Positions 46,677 to 56,394 are shown, counted from the first letter of the stretch. The stretch is 64,000 bases of DNA from Streptomyces noursei ATCC 11455 (GCF_001704275.1 NZ_CP011533.1:6820001-6884000); one strand, 5' to 3'. Program-made: numbers and translations. Notes: generated by a model not told the origin, from the letters alone.

Positions 46677-47606
46677 TCACGCCCGATCCGCGACGCGTTC
46701 GCCCAGGAGCCCCTGGGGCCGCAGGAGGAGTACGAGGATGAGGAGGACGAAGGCCCAGACGTCTTTCCATGCGCCGCCGCCGAATTGCTGCATGCCGGGG
46801 ATGTGTTCGATGTAGGCGGTGGCGAGGGCTTCGGCGATGCCGAGGACGATGCCGCCGAGCATGGCGCCGTAGATGTTGCCGATGCCGCCGAGGACGGCGG
46901 CGGTGAAGGCTTTGAGGCCCATGATGAAGCCCATGCGGAATTGGACTTCGCCGGTGCGCAGGCCGTAGGCGACGGCGGCGATGCCGGCGAAGGCGGCGCC
47001 GATGGCGAAGGCGAGGACGATGATGCGGTCGGTGTTGATGCCCATGAGGCGGGCGGTGTCGGGGTCCTGTGCGGTGGCTTGCATGGCGCGGCCGCTGCGG
47101 GTGCGGGTGACGTAGAGGCCGAGGGCGGTCATGCACAGGGGGGCGGCGATGAGGACGAAGAGGTCGCCGCGTTGGACGGTGGCGCCGAGGATGTCGAGGG
47201 CGTGGCCTTTGAACTGGGGGAAGACGCGGGCCTGTTTGCCGTCGGGGTACCACTTCCAGATGGCCTGTTGGAGGGCGATGGACAGGCCGATGGCGGTGAT
47301 GAGGGGGGCGAGGCGGGGGGCGCCGCGGAGCGGGCGGTAGGCGAAGCGTTCGGCGGCGATGGCGATGAGGACGGATATCGCGATGCCGCCGAGGAGCATG
47401 GCGGGGAGGGCGAGGGCGAGGGTGGTGTTGGTGGGGAGGGCGAGGTAGACGGTGAGGGCGCCGAATCCGCCGACCATGAAGATCTCGCCGTGGGCGAAGT
47501 TGATGAGCTGGACGATGCCGTAGACCATCGTGTAGCCGATCGCGATGAGGCCGTACATCGCGCCGAGGATGAGTCCGTTGGCCAGCTGTTGCGGCAGTTC
47601 GGTCAC
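46677..47606 (-). CDS. livH: Branched-chain amino acid ABC transporter permease LivH
   Basis: The 309-residue permease has about eight membrane segments with the LivH hallmarks LANGLILGAMYGLIAIGYTMVYGIVQLINFAHGEIFMVG and GLKAFTAAVLGGIGNIYGAMLGGIVLGIAE. GGAGG lies about 9 bases before the GTG. It forms the channel with LivM. It is separated from livK by 100 bases containing a strong hairpin. Confidence 0.95.
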   Translation of the reverse strand: MTELPQQLANGLILGAMYGLIAIGYTMVYGIVQLINFAHGEIFMVGGFGALTVYLALPTNTTLALALPAMLLGGIAISVLIAIAAERFAYRPLRGAPRLAPLITAIGLSIALQQAIWKWYPDGKQARVFPQFKGHALDILGATVQRGDLFVLIAAPLCMTALGLYVTRTRSGRAMQATAQDPDTARLMGINTDRIIVLAFAIGAAFAGIAAVAYGLRTGEVQFRMGFIMGLKAFTAAVLGGIGNIYGAMLGGIVLGIAEALATAYIEHIPGMQQFGGGAWKDVWAFVLLILVLLLRPQGLLGERVADRA

Positions 47607-47661
47607 CGCGGGGCCTCCGTGGGATGGGAAGGTGGGCGTTTCCGTGGTGCCGTGGTGCGGG

Positions 47662-47688
47662 GGGCCGCGCCGGCGTGGGGCGCGGCCC
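47662..47688 (-). terminator. Hairpin between livK and livH
   Basis: GGGCCGCGCC (47662-47671) pairs perfectly with 47679-47688 around 7 bases. Within the operon, such a hairpin usually lowers expression of the membrane genes relative to the binding protein, or protects the livK mRNA end. Confidence 0.65.
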
Positions 47689-47706
47689 GGGGCGCTGGTG
47701 GGGCGG

Positions 47707-48942
47707 TCAGCTCTTGTCGAATTTCTTGAATTCGGCGCTGAAGCGGGAGACCCAGGCGCCCTTGTCGACCTGGTAGGCGGTGATCATGGTGTTGGTGGTG
47801 TCGCCGTATTTGTCGAAGGCGACGTGGCCGGTGACGCCGTCGAAGGCGACGGTGTTCAGGGCGGTGGGGATTTTCTTGCGGGCGTCGTCGGGGAGTTTGC
47901 CGTTGTTGTCGGCGACGACTTTCTTGACGGCTTGGATGAGGGCCCAGGTGGCGTCGTAGGTGGAGCCGCCGTATGCCTCGTAGGCTTCTTTGAAGCCGGC
48001 GGCTTTGTAGTCGTCGATGAACTTCTTGGCGGAGGCGAGTTGTTCGACGGGTTTGCCGACCGAGGAGGCGTAGTCGCCCTGGGCTTTTTTGTTGAGTTTG
48101 ATGTAGTCGGCGCTGTACATGCCGTCGCCGCCCATGAGGGGGGCGGTGACGCCGCCGTCCTTGAGTTGTTGGCTGAGGGGGCCGGAGGCAGGGTATTCGC
48201 CGCCGTAGAAGACCATGTCGGGGGTGGCTGAGCGGACCTTGGAGACCACGGCTTTGAAGTCGCGGTCGTCGGGGCTGATGTGTTCGGTGCCGACGACGGT
48301 GCCGCCGAGTTTGGTGAACTGGTCCTTGAAGGAGGAGGCGAGGCCGGTTCCGTAGGTCTTCTGGTCGTCGATGACGTAGGCCCTCTTGGCCTTCATTTTC
48401 TCCCAGGCGTATTGGCCGTCGAAGGCGCCTTGTACTTCGTCGGTGGTGGCGGTGCGGAAGTACGTGGGGAATTGCCTGGCGCGTTTGTTCTGTTTCCAGT
48501 TCTTGCCCTGGGTGAGGTCGGGGGTGGTGTTGGCGGGGGATATGAGGGTGAGGCCGTTTTGTTGGGAGACTTGTTGCATGGATTGGGCGACGCCGGAGTT
48601 GAGCGGGCCGACGATGCCGAGGACGTCTTTGTCGCCGGCGAGTTTGGTGGCGTTCTGTTGGCCGACGTTGGGCAGTGCCTTGTCGTCGAGGGGTTCGAGT
48701 TTGAAGGTGACGCCTTTGATTTCGCCGTTCTTGTTGGCGGTGTCGACGGCGAGTTGGGCGGAGTTGCGGATGCCGAGGCCGAGGGCGGAGAGTTCGCCGG
48801 TGGTCGGGGCGTCGAGGCCGATGACGACGGTGGTGTGGTGGCCGTCGGCGTTCTTGTTGTCGCCGCGGGATCCGCAGGCGGTGAGGGTGAGGGCGCCGGT
48901 GGTGAGTGCGGTGGTGAGGAGGAGCAAGGAACGGTGACGCAC
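47707..48942 (-). CDS. livK: Branched-chain amino acid ABC transporter substrate-binding lipoprotein
   Basis: The 411-residue lipoprotein captures the substrate outside the membrane. Signal with lipobox LTAC near residue 21, then VVIGLDAPTTGELSALGLGIRNSAQLAVD, the type I periplasmic-binding start. KDVLGIVGPLNSGVAQSMQQVSQQNGLTLISPANTTPDL is the substrate-loop region and ATDEVQGAFD, IDDQKTYGTGLASSF follow. GTG 48942 is preferred because AAAGGAC lies just upstream and the signal starts at a normal distance; the open frame extends further. It is the first gene of the operon and lies nearest the promoter. Confidence 0.95.
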   Translation of the reverse strand: MRHRSLLLLTTALTTGALTLTACGSRGDNKNADGHHTTVVIGLDAPTTGELSALGLGIRNSAQLAVDTANKNGEIKGVTFKLEPLDDKALPNVGQQNATKLAGDKDVLGIVGPLNSGVAQSMQQVSQQNGLTLISPANTTPDLTQGKNWKQNKRARQFPTYFRTATTDEVQGAFDGQYAWEKMKAKRAYVIDDQKTYGTGLASSFKDQFTKLGGTVVGTEHISPDDRDFKAVVSKVRSATPDMVFYGGEYPASGPLSQQLKDGGVTAPLMGGDGMYSADYIKLNKKAQGDYASSVGKPVEQLASAKKFIDDYKAAGFKEAYEAYGGSTYDATWALIQAVKKVVADNNGKLPDDARKKIPTALNTVAFDGVTGHVAFDKYGDTTNTMITAYQVDKGAWVSRFSAEFKKFDKS

Positions 48943-49402
48943 GATCAGTCCTTTCCTTGGCCGCGGCCGCGGCTGCACGCCTGGCCGGTTCGCGCGCCGG
49001 GCCGTACGGTGCGGTACAGGTTCCGTGCTCGCAGCGCGCCCGGCGGTGCGGTGACTGGCGGTGAACTCTAGAGTGCCGACCGCCGGGTCGGAACTGACGC
49101 CGTCGAGCTTGTGACGCTCTTGTTATGACCTTCGATGAGCGTTTTGCCGTTATGGTCCTTACAGGGCGGTCGGGTGCTGAGCGGAGGGCGAACTCGCACT
49201 TCTGGCGGTGATTTGACGGTGTGTCGGTGCGGCGCGGGACCGGTGTCCGATTGACGGAGGTGGCGGGCGTCCGGCGCGGCGGGCGCGGGGCGCGACTGTG
49301 ACGCTGCGTTACGGAAATGCGGACGGCCCCGCTCCCGGGGGTCCGGGTGCGGGGCCGTGGCGGCGGGCGGCGGGGCGCCGGCCGGGTGGCTGATATGCGA
49401 CG
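48943..49402. promoter_or_regulatory. livK upstream region
   Basis: 460 bases without a supported gene between livK and the thioesterase gene. It contains a palindrome CTCTAGAG at about 49066-49073; on the minus strand TAGAGT within it could be the livK -10, with a weak TTCCGA 17 bases before it. An AT-richer block at 49121-49160 (CTTGTTATGACC, GTTTTGCCGTTATGG) looks like regulatory DNA. The thioesterase terminator is at 49323-49358. I see no RNA gene. Confidence 0.45.
49323..49358 (-). terminator. Stem-loop after the thioesterase gene
   Basis: ACGGCCCCGC (49323-49332) pairs perfectly with 49349-49358 around a 16-base loop, 45 bases downstream of the thioesterase stop on the minus strand. 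Confidence 0.7.
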
Positions 49403-49876
49403 TCAGGCGCGGTACATGGCGGGGTCGGCGTCGCGCAGCAGACAGGTCAGACGGGCGGTGCAGACCCGCTTGTCCTGCTCGTCGGTGATGACGATCTCGT
49501 AGGTGGTGGTGGACCGGCCGCGGTGTACGGGAGTGGCGACGCCGGTGACCAGTCCGGAGCGGATGCCGCGGTGGTGGGTGCAGTTGAGGTCGACGCCGAC
49601 GGCCGCCTTGGTGGGGCCGCCGTGCAGCATGGCCCCGACGGAGCCGAGGGTCTCGGCCAGGACGGCGGAGGCGCCGCCGTGCAGCAGCCCGTAGGGCTGG
49701 GTGTTGCCCTCGACGGGCATGGTGCCGACGACGCGCTCCGGAGCGGCCTCGGTGACCTGGACGCTCATGCGTTCGCCGAGGTGCCCGGCGGAGAACAGGG
49801 CGGGCAGGTCGACCCCGATGCCGGCCCACTGATCGAGGATCTCCTGCGGGAACGTGGTCGTGCTCTGCTCACCCAT
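49403..49876 (-). CDS. PaaI-type hotdog thioesterase
   Basis: This 157-residue cytoplasmic hotdog protein has GNTQPYGLLHGGASAVLAETLGSVGA, where HGG and the following Glu form the acyl-CoA thioesterase active site, then VGVDLNCTHHRGIRSG and STTTYEIVITDEQDKRVCTARLTCLL. The family hydrolyses aromatic or medium-chain acyl-CoA. It is 150 bases downstream of the molybdopterin oxidoreductase gene on the same strand. Confidence 0.9.
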   Translation of the reverse strand: MGEQSTTTFPQEILDQWAGIGVDLPALFSAGHLGERMSVQVTEAAPERVVGTMPVEGNTQPYGLLHGGASAVLAETLGSVGAMLHGGPTKAAVGVDLNCTHHRGIRSGLVTGVATPVHRGRSTTTYEIVITDEQDKRVCTARLTCLLRDADPAMYRA

Positions 49877-50026
49877 GGACTGCTCCGTTTCGCTCGCCCT
49901 TGAACGTGGCCGTGTCTGTGCCCTTGATCGTCGTGGATCTGTGCCTGTTCCTATCAGGCCGCGTCCCGGGCGCCCGCCGCGGGGTGCCCGAGCGCCGGTG
50001 CCGGCCGCGTGCCGCGCGGCCGGCGG

Positions 50027-52312
50027 TCAGCCTTCCCGTGTGGCCTCCAGCCGGATGACCAGGGACTTCGAGGCGGGGGTGTTGCTGGTGTCGGCGGTGT
50101 GGTCCAGCGGGACCAGGACGTTGGTCTCGGGGTAGTAGGCGGCGGCGCAGCCCCGGGCGGTGGGGTAGTGCACCACCCGGAAGCCGGGGGCGCGCCGCTC
50201 GCTGCCGTCGGTCCATTCGCTGATCAGGTCGGCGTAGGAGCCGTCGGCGAAGCCCAGGTGGTGGGCGTCGTCGGGGTGGACGAGGACGACGCGGCGACCG
50301 TTCTTGATGCCGCGGTAGCGGTCGTCGAGGCCGTAGATGGTGGTGTTGTACTGGTCGTGGGAGCGCAGTGTCTGGAGGAGCAGGCGCCCTTCGGGGGCGG
50401 TGGGGTGTTCCACGGGGGCGGCGGTGAAGTTGGCCTTCCCGGTGGCGGTGGGGAAGCTGCGGCTGTCCCGGGGGGCGTGCGGCAGGGCGAAGCCGCCGGG
50501 GCGGGCGACCTTGGCGTTGAAGTCCTCGAAGCCGGGGATGACGCGGGCGATCCGGTCGCGGATGGTGGCGTAGTCCTTCTCGAACGCCTGCCAGGGGGTG
50601 TTGCTGCGGTCGCCGAGGACGCGGTGGGCGAGGCGGGCGACGATGGCGGGTTCGGAGAGCAGTCGGGGGCCGGCGGGCTCGAGGCGGCCGCGGGAGGCGT
50701 GCACCATGCCCATGGAGTCCTCGACGGTCACGAACTGGTCGCCGCTCGCCTGGCGGTCGCGTTCGGTGCGGCCCAGGGTCGGCAGGATGAGGGCGCGGGC
50801 GCCGGTGACGACGTGGGAGCGGTTGAGCTTGGTGGAGACGTGCACGGTGAGGCGGGCGCGTCGGACGGCGGCTTCGGTGACGTCGGTGTCGGGGGTGGCG
50901 GAGACGAAGTTGCCGCCCATGGCGAAGAAGACCTTGGCCTGTCCGTCGCGCAGGGCGCGGATGGCGCGGACGACGTCGTAGCCGTGCTCGCGGGGCGGCG
51001 CGAAGCCGAACTCCTTCTCCAGGGCGTCCAGGAAGGCCGGTGCGGGCCGTTCGAAGATGCCCATGGTGCGGTCGCCCTGGACGTTGCTGTGGCCGCGTAC
51101 GGGGCAGACGCCGGCTCCGGGGCGGCCGATGTTGCCGCGTAGCAGCAGGAAGTTGACGACTTCCTGGATGGTGGGGACGGAGTGCTTGTGCTGGGTCAGG
51201 CCCATCGCCCAGCACACGATGGTGCGGCGGGAGGCGAGGACCATGGCGGCGGCGCGTTCGATCTCGTCGTGGGTGAGTCCGGTGGCGCGCAGCGTGTCGT
51301 CGGCGTCGTCGCCGGCGCGGACCAGGTCCGCGAACTCCTCGAAGCCGTGGGTGTGGTCGCGGATGAAGTCCTCGTCGAGGGCGCCTTCGGTCTGCAGGAT
51401 GCGGCGGTTGAGGGCGCGGAAGAGGGCCTGGTCGCCGCCGATGCGCACCTGGAGGAAGAGGTCGGTCAGGGCGGTGCCGCCGCCGGCCAGGCCGCGCGGG
51501 GTCTGGGGGTTCTTGAAGCGTTCCAGGCCGGCCTCGGGCAGCGGGTTGATCGAGATGATCTTGGCGCCGCCGGCCTTGGCCTTCTCCAGGGCGCTGAGCA
51601 TCCGCGGGTGGTTGGTGCCCGGGTTCTGGCCGGCGACGATGATCAGGTCGGCCTTGTAGAGGTCCTCCAGGAGGACGCTGCCCTTGCCGACGCCCAGGGT
51701 GGCGGTGAGTGCGCAGCCCGAGGACTCGTGGCACATGTTGGAGCAGTCCGGGAGGTTGTTGGTGCCGAACTCGCGGGCGAAGAGCTGATAGAGGAAGGCG
51801 GCCTCGTTGCTCGTCCGGCCGGAGGTGTAGAAGACGGCCTCGTCGGGGGAGGCGAGGGCGGTGAGGTCCTCGGCGATGAGGTCGAAGGCTCGGTCCCAGG
51901 TGACGGGTTGGTAGTGGTCGGCGCCCTCGGGGAGGTACATGGGGTGGGTGAGGCGGCCCTGTTGGCCGAGCCAGTAGCCGCTGCGGGAGGCGAGGTCGGC
52001 GACGGAGTGGGCGGCGAAGAAGTCCGGGGTGACCCGGCGCAGGGTGGCTTCCTCGGCGACGGCCTTGGCGCCGTTCTCGCAGAACTCGGCGGCGTGCCGC
52101 TTGTCGTCCTCGGGCCAGGCGCAGCCGGGGCAGTCGAAGCCGTTCTTCTGGTTGACCCGCAGCAGGGTGAGGGCGGTGCGGCGGACGCCCATCTGCTGCT
52201 GGGAGATCTTCAGCGCGTGGGTGATGGCCGGGATGCCGACCGCGGAGTGCTGGGGCGCGCCGACCTCGGGCGCGTCCTGGACGGGGTCCGACGCGGGCGG
52301 CTTGCCTGCCAT
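50027..52312 (-). CDS. FdhF/YdeP-type molybdopterin oxidoreductase
   Basis: The 761-residue protein matches the formate-dehydrogenase-H-like family (YdeP group). The N-terminus has only CPGC and a later CENG, short of the full four-Cys 4Fe-4S motif of FdhF. RTSNEAAFLYQLFAREFGTNN, NMCHESSGCALT with a Cys at the molybdenum-ligand position, IIVAGQNPGTNHPRML, GNIGRPGAGVCPVRGHSNVQGDRTMG and the C-terminal SHDQYNTTIYGLDDRYRG, RGCAAAYYPETNVLVPL are pterin-binding motifs. The electron partner and true substrate are unknown. ATG 52312 has GGGAGAG just upstream. It is divergent from polA. Confidence 0.9.
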   Translation of the reverse strand: MAGKPPASDPVQDAPEVGAPQHSAVGIPAITHALKISQQQMGVRRTALTLLRVNQKNGFDCPGCAWPEDDKRHAAEFCENGAKAVAEEATLRRVTPDFFAAHSVADLASRSGYWLGQQGRLTHPMYLPEGADHYQPVTWDRAFDLIAEDLTALASPDEAVFYTSGRTSNEAAFLYQLFAREFGTNNLPDCSNMCHESSGCALTATLGVGKGSVLLEDLYKADLIIVAGQNPGTNHPRMLSALEKAKAGGAKIISINPLPEAGLERFKNPQTPRGLAGGGTALTDLFLQVRIGGDQALFRALNRRILQTEGALDEDFIRDHTHGFEEFADLVRAGDDADDTLRATGLTHDEIERAAAMVLASRRTIVCWAMGLTQHKHSVPTIQEVVNFLLLRGNIGRPGAGVCPVRGHSNVQGDRTMGIFERPAPAFLDALEKEFGFAPPREHGYDVVRAIRALRDGQAKVFFAMGGNFVSATPDTDVTEAAVRRARLTVHVSTKLNRSHVVTGARALILPTLGRTERDRQASGDQFVTVEDSMGMVHASRGRLEPAGPRLLSEPAIVARLAHRVLGDRSNTPWQAFEKDYATIRDRIARVIPGFEDFNAKVARPGGFALPHAPRDSRSFPTATGKANFTAAPVEHPTAPEGRLLLQTLRSHDQYNTTIYGLDDRYRGIKNGRRVVLVHPDDAHHLGFADGSYADLISEWTDGSERRAPGFRVVHYPTARGCAAAYYPETNVLVPLDHTADTSNTPASKSLVIRLEATREG

Positions 52313-52544
52313 GCGCTCTCCCTGGGGTCGTGTGCCGGCGGGCCGCCGGGGGTGGGGCGGATCGTTGCCGTGCGCATCTGATGGGTGCGTCTCAGATCCT
52401 GTCACGGACCGGGGCGGGCCAGTAAGGGGAGTGCGCGGCGGTGGGTGCGGCGCGGTGGGTCGGGCGGCCCGGTGTCGCCCGGCGCGGCGGGGATTGTCGG
52501 TGGGGCGTGGCAGGATCGGGGGCGTGGCAGGAAAGGCAGTGAAG

Positions 52545-55259
52545 ATGAGCGAAGCGACCGGCACCGAGGCGGCGGGCGGCCGTCCTCGCCTGCTCCTGAT
52601 GGACGGGCATTCCATGGCATACCGGGCGTTCTTCGCCCTGCCCGTGGAGAATTTCACCACCGCGACCGGGCAACCGACCAACGCGATCTACGGCTTCGCG
52701 TCGATGCTCGCGAACACCCTGCGTGACGAGGCGCCCACCCACTTCGCGGTGGCGTTCGACGTCTCCCGCAAGACGTGGCGCTCCGAGGAGTTCCCCGAGT
52801 ACAAGGCGAACCGCTCCAAGACGCCCGACGAGTTCAAGGGGCAGGTCGAGCTGATCGGCGAGCTGCTGGACGCGATGCACGTCAAGCGCTTCGCGGTGGA
52901 CGGTTTCGAGGCCGACGACGTCATCGCCACCCTGGCCACCCAGGCCACCGCCGAGGGCTTCGAGGTGGCGATCGTCACCGGCGACCGCGACTCCTTCCAG
53001 CTGGTCTCCGAGGACGTCACGGTCCTCTACCCCACCAAGGGCGTCTCCGAGCTGACGCGCTTCACGCCGGAGAAGGTCGCCGAAAAGTACGGCCTGACCC
53101 CCACCCAGTACCCGGACTTCGCCGCGCTGCGCGGCGACCCGTCGGACAACCTCCCCGGCATCCCCGGCGTCGGCGAGAAGACCGCCACCAAGTGGATCAA
53201 CCAGTTCGGTTCGTTCGCCGAGCTGGTGGCGCGCGCCGACGAGGTCAAGGGCAAGGCGGGGCAGAACCTCCGCGACCACCTGGAGTCGGTGAAGCTCAAC
53301 CGCCGCCTGACGGAGATGGTCCGCGACGTCGAGCTGTCCTGCGGCCCCGCCGAGCTCACCCGCCAGCCCTACGACCGCGAGGCCCTCAAGGTCTTCCTGA
53401 ACGCCCTGGAGATCCGGAACCAGGGCCTGCGGGACCGCCTCCTGGCCGTGGACCCCGGTGCCGCCGAGAGCGCGGAGAGCGCCGAGCCGGCCGCCGGCGT
53501 CGAGGTGGACGGCGCGGTCCTGGGCACCGGCGAGCTGGCCCCGTGGCTGGCCGAGCACGGCACCGGGCCGCTGGGCGTGGCCACCGTCGACGTGTGGACG
53601 CTGGGCAGCGGCAGCGTCGCCGAGGTGGCGCTGGCCACCGGGCACGGCCCGGCCGCCTGGTTCGACCCGGCGCAGCTGGACGAGGCCGACGAGCGGGCCT
53701 TCGCCGCCTGGATCGCCGACCCGGCCCGGCCCAAGGTGATGCACAACGCCAAGGGCCTGATGCGGGTCTTCGGCGAGCACGGCTGGCGCATCGACGGCGT
53801 CGGCATGGACACCGCCCTCGCCGCCTATCTGGTCAAGCCCGGCCGCCGCTCCTTCGCCCTGGACGCCCTCTCCGTCGAGTACCTGGGCCGCGATCTCGCC
53901 CCGGCCGCGGCCGGGGACGGCCAGCTGGCGTTCGGCGCGGACGAGGAGGCCGAGGCGGAGGCCCTGATGGGGCAGGCCCGCACGGTCCTCGACCTCGGGA
54001 CGGCGTTCGGCGCGAAGCTGGCCGAGGTCGGCGCGGCCGATCTGCTGTGCGACGTGGAGCTGCCCACCAGCGAGCTGCTGGCCCGGATGGAGCGGGCCGG
54101 GATCGCCGCCGACCGCGGCTGGCTGGAGCGCATGGAGCAGCAGTTCGCCGGCGCCGTGCAGCAGGCCGTCAAGGAGGCGCACGCCGCGGCCGGCCACGAG
54201 TTCAACCTCGGCTCGCCCAAGCAGCTCCAGGAGGTCCTCTTCGGCGAGCTGGGCCTGCCCAAGACCAAGAAGACCAAGACCGGCTACACCACCGACGCCG
54301 ACGCCCTGGCCTGGCTGGCCTCCCAGACCGACAACGAACTCCCGGTGATCATGCTCCGTCACCGGGAGCAGGCCAAGCTGCGCACCACGGTCGAGGGCCT
54401 GATCAAGACCATCGCCGCCGACGGCCGGATCCACACCACCTTCAACCAGACCGTCGCGGCCACCGGCCGGCTGTCCTCCACCGACCCCAATCTGCAGAAC
54501 ATCCCGGTGCGGACGGACGAGGGCCGGGCGATCCGCCGCGGCTTCGTCGTCGGCGAGGGCTTCGAGTCGCTGCTGACCGCCGACTACAGCCAGATCGAGC
54601 TGCGGGTGATGGCGCACCTCTCCGAGGACGAGGGCCTGATCGAGGCGTTCACCTCCGGCGAGGACCTGCACACCACCGTCGCCTCCCAGGTCTTCTCGGT
54701 CGCCAAGACCGAGGTCGACCCGGAGATGCGCCGCAAGATCAAGGCGATGTCGTACGGCCTGGCCTACGGGCTGTCCGCGTTCGGTCTCTCCCAGCAGCTG
54801 GGCATCCAGCCCGACGAGGCCCGCAAGCTGATGGACAACTTCTTCGAGCGGTTCGGCGGGGTGCGCGACTACCTCCAGCGCGTCGTCGAGGAGGCCCGCG
54901 CCACCGGCTACACCGAGACGATCCTCGGCCGTCGCCGCTATCTGCCCGACCTCAACAGCGACAACCGCCAGCGCCGCGAGATGGCCGAGCGGATGGCGTT
55001 GAACGCCCCCATCCAGGGCACCGCCGCCGACATCGTCAAGATCGCGATGCTGCGGGTCGACGCGGCGCTGCGCGCGGCGGAGCTGTCCTCCCGGATGCTG
55101 CTCCAGGTCCACGACGAAATCGTGGTCGAGGTCGCCCCCGGCGAGCGCGCCCAGGTCGAGGAGCTGGTCCGCAAGGAGATGGCCGCGGCCGTCGAACTCC
55201 GCGCCCCGCTCGACGTCTCGATCGGCGCCGGCGCGGACTGGGAGTCGGCGGCGCACTGA
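52545..55259 (+). CDS. polA: DNA polymerase I
   Basis: This 904-residue enzyme processes Okazaki fragments and fills repair gaps. Domains: 5'-nuclease (LLLMDGHSMAYRAFFALP, EADDVIATLA, DRDSFQLV, GVGEKTATKWI; to about 300), an inactive 3'-5' exonuclease-like domain (about 315-500; the DxE metal motif is missing at GVATVDVW), and the polymerase domain with motif A DYSQIELRVMAHL, motif B RRKIKAMSYGLAYG and motif C QVHDEIVVE. Loss of proofreading is typical of actinobacterial Pol I. ATG 52545 is chosen because GGAAAGG precedes it and the nuclease domain starts at a normal distance. A perfect 15-bp hairpin follows. Confidence 0.97.
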   Translation: MSEATGTEAAGGRPRLLLMDGHSMAYRAFFALPVENFTTATGQPTNAIYGFASMLANTLRDEAPTHFAVAFDVSRKTWRSEEFPEYKANRSKTPDEFKGQVELIGELLDAMHVKRFAVDGFEADDVIATLATQATAEGFEVAIVTGDRDSFQLVSEDVTVLYPTKGVSELTRFTPEKVAEKYGLTPTQYPDFAALRGDPSDNLPGIPGVGEKTATKWINQFGSFAELVARADEVKGKAGQNLRDHLESVKLNRRLTEMVRDVELSCGPAELTRQPYDREALKVFLNALEIRNQGLRDRLLAVDPGAAESAESAEPAAGVEVDGAVLGTGELAPWLAEHGTGPLGVATVDVWTLGSGSVAEVALATGHGPAAWFDPAQLDEADERAFAAWIADPARPKVMHNAKGLMRVFGEHGWRIDGVGMDTALAAYLVKPGRRSFALDALSVEYLGRDLAPAAAGDGQLAFGADEEAEAEALMGQARTVLDLGTAFGAKLAEVGAADLLCDVELPTSELLARMERAGIAADRGWLERMEQQFAGAVQQAVKEAHAAAGHEFNLGSPKQLQEVLFGELGLPKTKKTKTGYTTDADALAWLASQTDNELPVIMLRHREQAKLRTTVEGLIKTIAADGRIHTTFNQTVAATGRLSSTDPNLQNIPVRTDEGRAIRRGFVVGEGFESLLTADYSQIELRVMAHLSEDEGLIEAFTSGEDLHTTVASQVFSVAKTEVDPEMRRKIKAMSYGLAYGLSAFGLSQQLGIQPDEARKLMDNFFERFGGVRDYLQRVVEEARATGYTETILGRRRYLPDLNSDNRQRREMAERMALNAPIQGTAADIVKIAMLRVDAALRAAELSSRMLLQVHDEIVVEVAPGERAQVEELVRKEMAAAVELRAPLDVSIGAGADWESAAH

Positions 55260-55267
55260 CCGCCGCC

Positions 55268-55305
55268 CCGGGGTGCGTACGGAGTCCGTGCCGTACGCAC
55301 CCCGG
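55268..55305. terminator. Perfect 15-bp stem-loop after polA
   Basis: Bases 55268-55282 pair with 55291-55305 around an 8-base loop, between polA (+) and the DUF4184 gene (-), so it may terminate both. Confidence 0.82.
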
Positions 55306-55319
55306 CGGGTCCGCGCCCG

Positions 55320-56210
55320 TCAGGCCGCCTCGGCCCCCGCGCCCGCCGGCCGGCCCGGCGCGCCGCCGTCCGCCGCGGCCCCGTCCCGCCGTGCCCGCCG
55401 GCCCAGCAGCCGTATCGCCCCGGCGCTGACGAGCAGCCCCGGCACGAGACCGGCGCCCGCCCCGAAGAGCGCGTCCGGCAGGTAGTCGAACCACCCCACC
55501 GCCGCCCCGTGGACGGCGTACGCCCGCAGCGTGCGGTACGCGGCGCCGAGCAGCACCGCCAGGACCACCGGGGCGGTGAGCAACAGCCGCAGCCGCACGG
55601 GCAGTTCGGGTGCCACGCCTCCGGTGCTGCCGGCCCCGGCCGCGGGCGCGACCCGCAGCGCCGACCACAGGAACCATCCGATCCCCACCAGGGCCAGTGC
55701 CGAGGTCGCGTACTGCAGGTACATGGCCAGCGGCCGGTCGCCCACCACGGTGTTGAGCGCGGGCAGCAAGCGGGTGCCCCAGCGTCCGGGATGGGTGAAG
55801 GCGTCCCAGACCACATGGGACACCGCACCGAGCACCGCCGAGGCGACGAACCAGCCTGCCGACGCGGCCCGTTCGCGGACCGGGCCCGGCGTCCGGGGCC
55901 GGCCCCGGAGGAACGCCCCGAGCCGCTCCCGCCCGGCCCGCGGCAACAGTGCCAGCAGCGGTTCGCGCACCAGCAGCCAGCCGCCCACCAGCCCCGCGGT
56001 CAGCAGCACGTCCACCGTCAGCACGCCGGGCAGCGAGTGCGTGAACGCACCGAACGCCATGCCGCCCGGAACCACCGTGCCCGCGTAGTACGTCACATCC
56101 GGTGCGAACGACCCCGCGACCAACGCCGAGGCGACCAAGGGGCCGTGGGCCGCACCGGTGCGGCGGATCAGTGGCAGGACGGCGGCGGCATGACTCGGCG
56201 TGAACGGCAT
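55320..56210 (-). CDS. DUF4184 family membrane protein
   Basis: The 296-residue membrane protein has MPFTPSHAAAVLPL at its start and GSFAPDVTYY, FTHSLPGVLTVDVLL and SHVVWDAFTHPGRWG further on, the His/Asp motifs of DUF4184, which resemble membrane-bound metal hydrolases. About six hydrophobic segments are visible. AAGGAGGGG precedes the ATG. Function is unknown. Confidence 0.88.
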   Translation of the reverse strand: MPFTPSHAAAVLPLIRRTGAAHGPLVASALVAGSFAPDVTYYAGTVVPGGMAFGAFTHSLPGVLTVDVLLTAGLVGGWLLVREPLLALLPRAGRERLGAFLRGRPRTPGPVRERAASAGWFVASAVLGAVSHVVWDAFTHPGRWGTRLLPALNTVVGDRPLAMYLQYATSALALVGIGWFLWSALRVAPAAGAGSTGGVAPELPVRLRLLLTAPVVLAVLLGAAYRTLRAYAVHGAAVGWFDYLPDALFGAGAGLVPGLLVSAGAIRLLGRRARRDGAAADGGAPGRPAGAGAEAA

Positions 56211-56221
56211 CTGCCCCTCCT

Positions 56222-56237
56222 TGATCGATTAGGATCA
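56222..56237. promoter_or_regulatory. Small inverted repeat before the DUF4184 gene
   Basis: TGATC (56222-56226) and GATCA (56233-56237) flank six bases, in an AT-rich patch (with CATAAT on the minus strand) that probably holds the DUF4184 promoter. Confidence 0.35.
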
Positions 56238-56394
56238 TTATGTGGCTGATGGGAGTGGTGGCTGTGCGGCCCGAGTTGTCGTAGTGTCGCCGGAGTTGAG
56301 GCGCTGGGGAGCGCGATACGGCGTCACACAGAAGCAGCCAGGCACCGGCGATCAGGTGTGCACGCGGTAGGTCGACACGGAGGGGACACCAGGT

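Noticed and set aside
56211..56394. Possible c-di-AMP (ydaO-type) riboswitch before the transglycosylase gene
   Set aside because: Such riboswitches precede wall hydrolases in Streptomyces, but I could not match its conserved blocks here.
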